Assembly (NCBI GenBank): GCA_029962745.1
Contig: CM057154.1
Span: forward strand, 19,100,857-19,164,856
Direction: 5' to 3'
From: Echinometra lucunter
Lineage: Eukaryota > Echinodermata > Echinoidea > Camarodonta > Echinometridae
DNA: 64,000 bases
The translations under genes were made by a program, and so were the position numbers. The notes under the pieces are model-generated. The model saw nothing but the letters and a program-made list of their open reading frames with translations. It did no database searches and was not told the origin of the DNA. Below are positions 44,051 to 55,049 of the stretch, in pieces (positions within the stretch are counted from its first letter, which is position 1; each line of letters starts with the position of its first letter).

Positions 44051-44930
44051 CTCTTATATGATCCTTCAACTAGCGTATTTGAAGGAGGAGCAAAAATTTG
44101 GGGGGGGGGGTAATTTGCTCATCCAGACAGATACCCGATCAGGGGGAAAATGCCGCCCTGTTCAGATTTCAAGTAATTTCCTAGGCATGTTAGGGAATTT
44201 TATCAACAATTGTATTGTATAGTAAATTAGTAAATACTAAACAAGCTCACATTAAGGCACACAGAAAGTAATTATTCCTTATCATGGCCATCGTAAAGCT
44301 GGGATGTTTTATGACTTTTATTCCCCCCCCCCCCCCATTCTGAATACGCCACCGGTTTCAACTACTCGTATTTATAAAAATAAGTACCGTAGTACTCCTT
44401 GTAATATGATGGTACTTCGCATGATTTGATGTTAATTTGGTAAAACCAACCACGGTGCTTCATGAAGGGGGGCGTTAATCTCATGGCCCCAAATCCCACT
44501 ATGCCCTTCTCCTTAATCGACCAAAGCGGGCTTTTCTGCAACCCGGATAGTAATGTACATGTATAAAATGTTGAAAACTGTTTTGGAGGGAAGTTCTTCT
44601 TCCACTCAAGGGACCCAAGAGTGATATTTTAAAGACTGTATGGGAAAAATCATTATGGATAACGGAATTTGCAGTTTTCGAAAGTTTGACTTCCCTATCC
44701 CCTTTTATCCTTCCCCATTCTCCTTCCTATCCTCCCTTCTTTTCTGAGAATCGTGAGTTTACACTCATGTCATGCCTCTATATTTCCGAAATAATGTCAG
44801 TTTCAGCATCCATAGCATTTTCCACGATTCCAGTTTTCATGTTTTCGCTGGGACGTGTTCAATTCGTTCCTGTACACGGTAACAACAGATGATGGCGCTA
44901 TAACTCTGCAATATACACATTGGGTTGATT
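44051..44930. other. Intergenic
   Basis: G run at 44098 and C run at 44325. No gene or complete element supported. Confidence 0.5.
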
Positions 44931-45096
44931 CTGGGGAGCGTTTTCATGAAAGGACATGTCGGATATTTTATCCGACAAAGTCTGTTTATATCCGACAATT
45001 GCCATAGTAACGATGCTTCTCGGCCAATCAAAATCAAGGAAAGATGTCAGATCTGACAACTTGTTAGACAACAAATGTTGATGAAACGCTCCCCTG
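44931..45096. mobile_element. 166-bp MITE, copy 1
   Basis: Ends CTGGGGAGCGTTTTCATGAA and TTGATGAAACGCTCCCCTG, with internal TGTCGGAT / ATCCGACA and TGTCAGATCTGACA palindromes. The reverse complement of the copy at 56317-56481. Confidence 0.88.
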
Positions 45097-45922
45097 ATCT
45101 CCAAATGCAGTTTCAAGGTGGAATGTTGAAAGAAAAGCAGACCACAGGGTAATCTAGCGGTAAATACAGTTGCTCCGGATTGCACGCAGTCATATATTCT
45201 AGGGAATTATTTCTGTGTTTTTTTTTTCCAGTATTGTTGATTCAATGTGCGTCCGCCATATATGAAGGCCTATTGCAGGATTCTATTTTTTGACACGCAA
45301 ATCAAATGCACCAGAGAATGACTTTCATGTTCTTTTTTTATTATTTACTAACATGAGTAAGCAGGTAAAAAAATAAAACAGTTAAGGAGGAAGGTGATAA
45401 TCGACAGATATGTCATACCCCTCCCCCACCCCTTCATTACGACTTGTTAAAATATGACGCGACAAATCCCTGCAACAAATCCCCGCGAAACTTTCAGTGT
45501 TCAGATATGGCACAACGAAATCACCCCACAAAAAATGTTAATGAAGGCGCACGAACGCGTCAATTCTCAAATAAAAGAGAGCTTTGTCAAAAGTTTTGCA
45601 GACATACTCATGACAACATAATCATTTTGCACTAAATTTTAAGAATTTGATTGGTTCACAGCTTTTTGCAGCCTGGCGACAATCTATTTATTTTTCTCAA
45701 TGTAGTTATTTTTGTTTATTTATTTTTTATGTTTTTTTTTTTTTGGTCGCCTCATGCCCTATAGACTTGTTCACTAAAATATAGCGGGGATTTGTCGTCT
45801 CATATCTGAACAAGCCTTTAACATGCAAATACTAGGAGTGATATCATTACTGATATTAAGCAATCACGTGATTACCCCGGAAGGGAAGCTCCTTTGAATA
45901 TGAAAATGATGAATAAATGATT
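45097..45922. other. Intergenic
   Basis: No gene supported. GCGACAAATCCC and GGGGATTTGTCG (about 45460, 45785) are inverted and may mark a decayed element. The stretch ends at the gap. Confidence 0.45.
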
Positions 45923-46422
45923 NNNNNNNNNNNNNNNNNNNNNNNNNNNNNNNNNNNNNNNNNNNNNNNNNNNNNNNNNNNNNNNNNNNNNNNNNNNNNN
46001 NNNNNNNNNNNNNNNNNNNNNNNNNNNNNNNNNNNNNNNNNNNNNNNNNNNNNNNNNNNNNNNNNNNNNNNNNNNNNNNNNNNNNNNNNNNNNNNNNNNN
46101 NNNNNNNNNNNNNNNNNNNNNNNNNNNNNNNNNNNNNNNNNNNNNNNNNNNNNNNNNNNNNNNNNNNNNNNNNNNNNNNNNNNNNNNNNNNNNNNNNNNN
46201 NNNNNNNNNNNNNNNNNNNNNNNNNNNNNNNNNNNNNNNNNNNNNNNNNNNNNNNNNNNNNNNNNNNNNNNNNNNNNNNNNNNNNNNNNNNNNNNNNNNN
46301 NNNNNNNNNNNNNNNNNNNNNNNNNNNNNNNNNNNNNNNNNNNNNNNNNNNNNNNNNNNNNNNNNNNNNNNNNNNNNNNNNNNNNNNNNNNNNNNNNNNN
46401 NNNNNNNNNNNNNNNNNNNNNN
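45923..46422. other. Assembly gap (500 N)
   Basis: Exactly 500 N, placed within copy C, whose 5' part is missing. Confidence 0.99.
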
Positions 46423-47315
46423 CAAGAAATCCTAATTGTGATGAAGTAATTCTACATGTCGGCAGCAACGATCTTAAGGATGGTGTATACGACCTAAGCG
46501 TAATCGCGTCAAATATTGAAACAATTGGTTTGAATCTCCAGAAGACATTACCAAACATAACTACATTCACGATAAGTGGAATAATCAGCACTTATCAGTT
46601 CAAGCACTCGGATTCCACAAAACTGAACAGCCAGTTGAAATCCTTGACATCGAAGCACGGTTGGGCGTATATATGGAATGGCAGTATATATCCCAAACTT
46701 CACTTGGAACCGTATGATCCCAAGCTTAACCAACGCGGTACAAGACTTTTCGCATCACACATCATCAAACATCTGCGCTTTGAAAAACTTTCGAGCCGAT
46801 GCAGCCCGTCATCGCAACACTCCATAGCAAAGAAATGTAAAGTCTATCAGAGTACCTCCAAAGATATTTCTCTTGGAGAGTCAAATGATGCGGCAGATGT
46901 AAACGATCCTGCAACGGAGAAAAGGCCGTTTGTTGAAGGGACTCACCTCCCCGATCAAGGACATGGGCGATCAGGAAGATATACTGGAAAGCATGTAAAA
47001 CCGCACAGACGAATTGCAGACAGAGAATTTGGGAAGACAGAATGGGGTCGGTCCTACACCCAAGACATCAACCCCCTAGTGGGAGATAATGTGTTCAGGG
47101 AAAGACCCTACTTCAGAAGGGCGAGGTCGTCTGGGGCATATCATCGCGAGCACTCCAGTTACAACTCCGAGTATTCCTCTTCTCGGCGTCAACGTGGCGC
47201 CAGACATGGAAGGCAACCTCGACCGCGCGATGATCCAAATGCTCTTTTCCCCGAATATTCGGGATGTTATGGTTGTGGGGGACTCGATCATAAGAGGGCA
47301 GACTGTCCCCATTAG
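46423..47315 (+). CDS. Copy C: C-terminal part of the SGNH / zinc-knuckle family
   Basis: Open from the gap edge to TAG at 47313. The start lies in or before the gap. It begins in the SGNH domain: VILHVGSNDL (block III, Asn present), FTISGIIST and HGWAYIWN, then HLEPYDPKLN at 46701-46730. Active family members have D-x-x-H there, so this domain also lacks the catalytic pair. A linker and an Arg/Ser/Gly-rich tail follow (RRARSSG, SSSRRQRGARHGRQPRPRDD). It ends in GCYGCGGLDHKRADCPH, an intact C-x2-C-x4-H-x4-C knuckle. The sequence is more diverged from A and B than they are from each other, yet has no frameshift. Nucleic-acid binding through the RG-rich tail and knuckle is inferred. Confidence 0.8.
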
Positions 47316-47683
47316 CTTGACAGGTCTTACTGAGTTGTTAATGCTTGGCGTTATTGTCATCACATGAGCTAAAGTGTAGTTCAAAGCAAAAAGAATAATG
47401 TAACAATGATCGGTAGCATAAGTTATGCTGTGTACAAAATGTAATCGTGCATTATTAAGGAATGTTAAGATTTATTAGGCCGTCAGAGAAAACGTACCAT
47501 GTGGTTTTGTAAATTCTTGATAAAGTTCCTGTTCATGAATGGGATATCATTTTTTCCTTATAGGGTGCATCAATTTTGAATCCTCTTTAAAGGATTATTA
47601 CCCATCAAACATTTCGTTTCTTATTCGTTATGATGATTAAGCCAAACTAGGGACCGCCCTTGAAATGCCCTCATGTTCCTAAT
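47316..47683. other. 3' flank of copy C
   Basis: Non-coding. Only weak resemblance to the 3' flanks of A and B (TTAATGCTTGGCGTTATT versus GCGTTAATGTTTAAC). No clear polyadenylation signal was identified. Confidence 0.4.
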
Positions 47684-48515
47684 CATGGGTGTCGATTTGT
47701 GTTCGTGGTGGGGGGGGGGGGGGGGTTGATTAATGCCGAATATCCTTGGCGAGGGAGCTAAGCGACCGATCGGGGAAAGGGTTGGGGTTAAAAAGTGAAT
47801 GAATGAGTCAGCGAAGGAGCACACAGATATACTCTAGGCCTACGAGAGTTATTTGAATTATATATTTCACAACTTCGCTGCCAAATACGACCTTTTAGCA
47901 CCTCGCTTGTCCAATCGTTTACTTTCAAACCATCCCTTTTTTCCATATTACGAGCGAGCGAAGGAAAAGCACTCTTTTGACGATAATGTATCATTTCGTC
48001 ATCAAAATACACTATAGGCCTATAAGTAGGGGTGGGTTATAAAATGGTGATGTTTCAAATCAATTTAGGTTCATGCTAATTTGATGCAGTTTGATCACCT
48101 GAGTACTTTGACACCAATTTTGTAAAATTCGGCCAAAAAATGAGAAGGTGCCGCCCAAAAAACTGATTGGGGGGGGGTTGAGGGGGTCTGGACATCACCA
48201 TTTTGCATCGGTTATTTTCATAACTTCGCCATTTTGCAACCACTTTCAACCATTTTTGCGTCATTCCTAGGTTTTTTTTGGTCAAAAATTCATTTATAAT
48301 GATAAAATTGACCTTAAGGAGTACCTTGAATGTAAAAATGACAAATTTGTCAATTTTAGATAATTATTCTCACTGTAGTTTAAACCGGGAATTTAAAGTA
48401 CTGTAGCAAAGTAATATTTCACTCATCTTGGATAGTAATGTCAAATTCGATGCAGTTTGATCTAAGTATTTTTAAACCAATTTTGTGAAAATTGACCCAA
48501 AAATGAGGTGCCGCC

Positions 48516-48546
<31 letters not shown>

Positions 48547-51025
48547 ATGATTGAGGGGTTTGAGGGGGGACTGGATGTCACCATTCTGCATCAGTTATTT
48601 CCATAACTTTGCCATTTTCAACCAATTTCAACCACTTTTGTGTCATTCCCTAGGTTTTCTAAGTCAAAGAATTAATTTACAATGATAAAATTGACGTTAA
48701 GGAGTAGCTTACTTGTAAATATGACCAATCATTTCCTCATTTTAAAATCATTTTTCTCACTGTACATGTACATGTAGTTTAAACCGGGAGTTTAAAGTAT
48801 GGTAGCAAAACAATGTTTCACTCATCTTGGATGTTTTTGTAAAATGTGATGCACTTTGATCTGAGTATTTTGACCCCAATTTTGTGAAAATTGGCCAAAA
48901 ATGAGAAGGTGCCGCCCCAAAAAATGATTGGGGGGGGGGTCTGAGGGGGGTCTGGAAATCACCATTCTGCAGTGGTTATTTTCATAACTTCACCATTTTG
49001 CAACCAATTTCAACAATTTTTGCGTCATTTCCTAGGTATTCTTGAACAAAGAGTTCATTTATGATGATAAATTTGACCTTAGGGAGCAGCTTAAATGCAA
49101 AAATGACAAATTGTATCATATTTCTCACTCATTTAGAACCTGTTCATGAACAATATGCTGTTTCATGATGCGTTTGTATGGCAAGGTGCACTTTACATGT
49201 AAGTTACCAGTTAGCTGCCCGTTACAAGAAGCCGGTTTTCATATAATTTTAAAAAATGATTATTGTCAGTGTAGAATTGAAGTATAAAGTCATATGTTTG
49301 AGGGGACATTGCTGATAATACATGTATACTATGGGGGAGATTACAGCACTATAATCCTTCACAAAATCAGAATAAATGTATATTTGACAAAGAAGTTGGA
49401 ATCAGAAGTAAAAAAAATTCTTAATGCATTTCTTGACCCCAAAACCTAGGAAATGACACAAAAGTTGTTAAAATTGGTTGCAGAATGGCGAAAATACTTG
49501 CAAATATACTTGATATGGAGAAGCGATTTTCAGACCCCTCTCTTTCAGACCCCCCCCCCCCCCCATATCATTTTTTTTTTTGGCGGCACCTTCTTATTTT
49601 TGGGCCAATTTTCATAAAATTGGTGTCAAAATGCTCAGGAGATCAAACTGCATCAAATAAGCATGAGCTTAAATTGATTTGAAACATCACAATTTTCCCC
49701 CTCTGTATAGCCTACCCCTACTACAAGATATCTGAATGGTATCAAATTTTAGTCACCTTGCTGCCAATATGGCTCTGTTCTGGCACATCACTGGTCCAAT
49801 ACTGTTTGCTGTTTAAAGCCACCCTGTTTGGAAATAGTTACGAGCGAGCGAAGCGAGCTAGGAAAAAACACACTCTTGACGATAAAGTATTACTTTTTTC
49901 TTCAAAATACACTGCAGACTTGTATATAAGAAGACTCATTTTCACATTCGGTCAACTCTCTTGCTTGTCCAATTAGCTTTCCTTCCCAAACTATCTTCCA
50001 TCTACGTGCTATACGAGTGAGCGCTGCAAACGAGAAAATATTTACACTCTTTGATACGCCTCAGAGATATCTAAATAGTATTTGTTCGATCATCTATAAT
50101 TATTGCCAAATATGACGCTATTTGGCTCGTTGCTTACCATCCAAAACCATTCTGTTTCTATGAGCAAGTGAAGCGAGCTACCGATAAAAATGTATTTTTT
50201 GTTAAACGTATAGAACCGCCACCATAATAAACTATGCTTATAGATGATGTTCACTGATTTTCTCACAGACTTTGAGGATACTTGGATATCTAGCTGCAAA
50301 AAATATTGTGATATTTGGACATGTTGCTGAGGGAATAAGAGTGCTTGCTGCTCGAAATTATGTTTCTAGATTTTTTGAGCGAACGTAGAAAGCGAGAAAA
50401 AATGGATTTTTAAAATACTCAGAACAGATTTTAGTGAATTGTTACTCCATTCTCATGATATGAGTGTATCGACATCTTCCTTTCTCATATTTGTTATGAT
50501 AGGAATAGGCTATTAATCATGTTAATCACAGGCGATAATCTCCTGAAAAGTCTTCTATTTGGTCTTCTTGCCGTTCGACTCCCTGCATATATTCCTAGCA
50601 TTTTATGACTAGAAGAAACAGATAAAAAGACAAGATGAAAATAAGTTTCCTTAATATAACTGGCATTGGTTAAGTGCAAGTATAACAGTATTAGATAGAG
50701 AGAAATGACATGATAAAAACCAATTTCCTTTTATAAAGATAGTATTATACCGGCATTTGAAACCTAAAATGCTTGCGAGCGAAGCGAGCAAACGCTCCCA
50801 GGTTTTTCCTTATTTATTTATTTATTTATTTCATTTTTCTTTACTCTTTTCCCTTTTCTTTCTCTTGCTTTGTTTTTTAGGGGATTATAAGGGGGCCATA
50901 TCTTTTTTTAATGGTGATTATTGGGGGGGGGGGGTGATAATACAGGCCATCCCCCCTACCCAAAATATAGGGGGTTATATATCCCCCATTCCCCCCCCCC
51001 CCCCCCCCCCGGATCGACACCCATG
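47684..51025. mobile_element. GGGTGTCGAT-TIR element, copy 2, 3342 bp, perfect TSD
   Basis: Perfect 13-bp ends CATGGGTGTCGAT and ATCGACACCCATG, flanked by TTCCTAAT at 47676-47683 and 51026-51033. It is related to 18710-20498. The interior has no transposase. It contains GCGAGCGAAGCGAGC-punctuated units (47950, 49842, 50160, 50775) and a second element nested at 48026-49724. Confidence 0.93.
48026..49724. mobile_element. Nested element with ~400-bp internal tandem repeats
   Basis: Three direct units (about 48060, 48430, 48840) share GATGCAGTTTGATC, CCAATTTTGT, AAAATGAGAAGGTGCCGCC, a G run and GTCATT.CCTAGG. The right end (49430-49724) is the inverted counterpart of the left end (GATGTTTCAAATCAATTTA / TAAATTGATTTGAAACATC; GTAGGGGT / ACCCCTAC). 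It sits inside the 3.3-kb element. Confidence 0.8.
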
Positions 51026-51033
51026 TTCCTAAT

Positions 51034-51867
51034 ATGATTAGAGATAGTTTTAGACTTTGGACAGAATGTTGATAAAATGTGGAGATGTGGTCCCGTTGGT
51101 GTGCTGTGTGATACACAAACCTTCTAATGCTACATGCACCTTTTCAACAGAGTCTTGCAAAATATAATCACAAGATGACCAGGACTCAATTTATGATTCC
51201 GTGTTAGAACAACCACACGGGACTAACTGCCCCTGCCGTAGCCATTTTTTTCCCCTGGTCAAGCTGTATTTGTGGAAGTTACTGATCCAATCTTACTATC
51301 ACTGTAATTCAATGTAATTTCATTTCCGTAAAATGAGATAAACAGTTTGTTTAATTGAAAAAGCCGACTTCTTCGATATTAGTTGAAACAAGGCTGACCA
51401 AAAAATACAGCAACAAAACAATCCTCATACAGCGGAGTATTGAACAAATAAGAAGTAGAAGCGATTCCGGGTAGAGCAGTGAATTATCATTTTTTCTGTT
51501 GTTTGTATTTTCTGTAAAATCATTTTAAATCATTTTAAGAGAGGAGATTCCATTTGATAGATGGTGATGGTGACATGTCTTCTGTTCTGATCTGCTGAAA
51601 TGTGCCCTGATTTTACATTTTGTGAGTAAAGTTTGACTGATTGGCGCCATATTTGGTTGAGGATGTGTTTGAGGAGTGTTTTTGGACTCATTCCATGAGT
51701 TTGAACTGTATTAGTAACGCGATATATTCATGGAAAGTGATTTTTCTGCTCATGACACTTTTACCTACATACCATTTTGTACACATGGGACTGCCTATGC
51801 ATATTGTGTTTGAGCTCACAACCTTGTTATCATTGTACAGTCATTATAATGACAATAGATCTTCATA
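51034..51867. other. Intergenic
   Basis: AT-rich, no repeat or gene recognised. Confidence 0.4.
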
Positions 51868-51969
51868 ATGGCTGTCCAAATATTTTTGCTGATTCTTGTT
51901 GTTGTACACCACAGTGTGAGAGGGTGTCTTGACTCTTTTGAACCTAGACCATGTAGACTTGATCAACAG
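51868..51969 (+). CDS. Possible first coding exon with signal peptide
   Basis: ATG in good context (CATAATGG) followed by MAVQIFLLILVVVHHSVRGC, a plausible signal peptide, and a short Cys-containing stretch up to CAG/GTGAAC, a fair splice donor at 51969/51970. No downstream exon was recognised. If unspliced, the frame closes at 52086 after 72 codons. A chance ORF is quite possible. Confidence 0.18.
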
Positions 51970-52086
51970 GTGAACAGCTTAACTCTGCATTCCTTCTTCA
52001 TTGAGCCCAACAAACCTTTCAATTTTCAATTCACCTTAATATTTGGATTGCAATTTTACAATAACCACAATATTCATATACATTGA

Positions 52087-52599
52087 ATGATTAATTTATT
52101 TTCAAATATTTTATAGATGTAGGAAACTGCCTGCTTTCCTATTTTAGAAATAAATCTAGATATGCTATGTGCACAATAATGTAAACTTCCTGGAATTAGA
52201 TGTAACATGAGGCTTGGTTTCATCCACTTTTCATTACTTACTTTGAATTTTTTAATCATCTGCAATTCAATTTTAAATCGTGATATATGTACTTGCCTCG
52301 CTACCTTTAAAGTAACGATGTACCCTTAATATTTTCCTTTCCTTGTTATTTCTCTTCTCCTTTTCTTCCCCCTTTCTCTTCTTCTCCCTCTCCCTCTTTT
52401 TCTCCTCTGTTTCTTCTTCTCTTCCCTCCTTCTTCTTCTACTTTTCCTTACTCATCCTCTTCTTTCTTTCCTTCTGTTTAGTTTTAGTGATACTATGATT
52501 TCCTTTGGAATGTAAGCTTGATTCTCATTTACAATTCCTGAACAGTTTATAGGCAATATTGATGTTTTTTAAATTCTTTTTATGATTGTATAATTCATC
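52087..52599. other. Intergenic, pyrimidine-rich
   Basis: 52335-52470 is a C/T-rich tract. No gene supported. Confidence 0.5.
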
Positions 52600-52767
52600 T
52601 TGTGCAAAATCTTTTATATTTTGGAATGGCATGTGTGGGTTCACATGCCTACGGGCAACAGGGAAGAACTTCTCTTTTGTGAACCCTAACCCACATGCCA
52701 TTCCACCTCATCTTATGCTATCTCTTGTCTAATGCTTTGTATCTTTTATTCCTTTTTATTGGTCAAA

Positions 52768-52798
<31 letters not shown>

Positions 52799-52802
52799 AT
52801 GA
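52600..52802 (+). repeat. Retroelement 3' tail with hairpin and (AAAT)n
   Basis: GGAATGGCATGTGTGGGTTC faces GAACCCTAACCCACATGCCATTCC (52624-52706). About 60 bp further on the sequence ends in about nine AAAT units. A hairpin plus a short tandem tail is typical of LINE/SINE 3' ends. Confidence 0.5.
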
Positions 52803-53217
52803 TAATAATCAAATGCATGTGCAGTGTATAGCTTAGATACTTTCACCTATACTTTCATGTCCGAAACATGTAGGCCTATACGATGACCTTGTTTACATTC
52901 ATAATTGAGATCTCTGCCGTGTTATTATGTTCGAGTTGCTCCGTCTATAACAACATATAGGTTGTGTTGTTGCCTTTGATTGTCGAGGATACCATGGATT
53001 ATGCAGCTCGTTTTTTATTTTGTTATTTTATGTTATTGTGTATTCAAACATTTCAGATGAATTTTCTCTATCTGTGAAACTATTCGTTGTTTTGTCATAC
53101 TGGCACGTACGTTGACACGCTTTTCCACCAAAGGCATTTATCTTTGTTCCCTACCTCGGCCCCCACCCCCCTTTCAATCTCTATCTCTTCACCCCCCCCC
53201 CCTCGCTATTATATTAT

Positions 53218-53358
53218 ACAAATATACCAAGCTGTGAGAAAGTATCATTTATCTGAGGAGGGACTGGCATAGCGCTATAAAATAACCAACTATTGCCAGT
53301 CCCTCCGAAGATACATAATTTCCACTATACTTTCGAACTAAATGCTTGGTATATTTGT
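53218..53358. mobile_element. 141-bp palindromic MITE
   Basis: ACAAATATACCAAGC and GCTTGGTATATTTGT ends, with GAGGGACTGGCA / TGCCAGTCCCTC at the inner edges. Close to a full palindrome. Confidence 0.85.
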
Positions 53359-53579
53359 TTTATATCTCTTCTTTACAACTAACTTATAAAAAAACACAAC
53401 GTAAGACAAAATTTGACATTTTTGACTAACCTGAACTTTCCATACCAACGTTACGTTAACTAACGTTAGCTATTTGATCGAAGATACTACATGGACGAAA
53501 TCATGCATAGTGAACAGTGAAAGTCTACAACTTTTTGCTGCATTGAAATAGATCATGCCCTACGTACAACTTACAGTTC

Positions 53580-53968
53580 CTATGACTCTCTCCTACTTTC
53601 TCTACCCTCTCTCTCTCGTGATCTTTATCCGCTTCTCTCTCTTTCTCTCAGAAATGGCCTCCCATGCACTCACTAGCTCTTGAGTTGCTCTGTGTATCCC
53701 ACTTTCATGTGCAATAGGCCCATTTCTTATTTTATTTCTCTTCTATTTCGATATTTCTCTCCTCTCTTTCCCTCTCTCTCTCTCTCTCTCTCTATCCTCT
53801 TTATCTAAATCTTTCTCTGTCATTCTCTCTTCCCTCTCTTTGTGACTGATCTTCCACTCGCTATGTAGATCTTCCCCAGCTACCTATTTCAGCTCCTTTT
53901 TATTTCCCCACCGTGCCCGGGAATCCTGTCTCTCCTCCCCCCCCCCCCCCCCTTTCTCTCTCTCTCTC

Positions 53969-54003
<35 letters not shown>

Positions 54004-54005
54004 GA
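53580..54005. repeat. Polypyrimidine region with (CT)n tracts
   Basis: Runs of CT at about 53770-53796 and 53955-54003, with a C run at 53937-53952. Confidence 0.9.
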
Positions 54006-54529
54006 TTCACCTCCCACTCACTAGTTCTGGCTATGAACTATTTTATGTTCCACATGGATTATTTAATTCTATTGCATGTTCAGCGTTAATCAAGCTTAAC
54101 AATTTCATCATTGTGCTTCTATTTTTTTTTTCATGTTTTTTATGTGACTGTGATTAGCCGTAAATACATGCAGCTTCAACCATGAAATTGTCGATTTGAT
54201 AGAAGTTGGTTTTTTTTGCTAAATTTCCTTGTTCTGTAATTATGCTTGAATCATGTAAATTACATGAAAACTGAAAATGACTTCGAATAAGTCTTGAAAC
54301 TGTTTTTATTGCGACGTATATATGTTCAATTCTAAAAATATATATATTTCTTTTTCACTTGATTTTCATGTGTAGCTTTACTTTTCGTATTGAGATGGAT
54401 TGGGTTTTTTTTTTTATCTCTTCTTCTTTTTGCTTTGTAAGGAAGGTGGTAGGAAAGAATTTGTTATGACTTATGTTTGTATGTCCAGTGTTCATATTGT
54501 ATTTTTTTAGTTTTTAGTGCTTCTTTTAC

Positions 54530-54544
54530 AAATGTATATATATG

Positions 54545-54600
<56 letters not shown>
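54530..54600. repeat. (TA)n microsatellite
   Basis: About 50 uninterrupted bases of TA plus interrupted flanks. No feature was seen from here to 54780. Confidence 0.95.
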
Positions 54601-54784
54601 TCGTATATATATACATGAGGCATTTCACTGACTCTCCCATATTGACCTAGATGGGTAATCCACTGAATGATATAGATCCAAATATAAGTGTGTCTGCTCC
54701 TAATATGACACAGGCTCATGTAATATACCTAGTGAATTCAATTCTTGCTTTGTAAATAATGTATATAGTTGTTGTTGAAGTGGG

Positions 54785-54960
54785 GTTTTTTTTTCAGACG
54801 TGTATCAATCAGATATGATTATTTACGTCTGGGACCGACCTTTAACGTTACCATGCGAAAGACGTGACTCAGACTCGAACCTGGGTCAGCTGAATCAGTG
54901 TAGTATAGGTCCTAACTTCCACTGTTAGCTGGATTACAAGCGCACGCGACCACGCCCATT
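54785..54960 (-). repeat. SINE-like degenerate repeat
   Basis: The minus strand carries GACCCAGGTTCGAGTC, close to a tRNA box B (GGTTCGANTCC), and the conserved-looking GACCGACCTTTAACGTTACC on the plus strand. Box A is not clear. Possibly a decayed tRNA-derived SINE. Confidence 0.35.
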
Positions 54961-55049
54961 TAATTCGTGTAAACGCCCGTAGTCTTTCTCAAAATTTTGA
55001 CAACATTCAACATTTTTTTATACTTTGACAAATAAATTTTCAATAATTG

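Noticed and set aside
47257..47300. A +1-frame reading VMVVGDSIIRG over the copy C zinc knuckle looks like SGNH block I
   Set aside because: The in-frame product encodes the CCHC knuckle conserved in B, and the alternate frame in B gives no GDS, so it is a coincidence.
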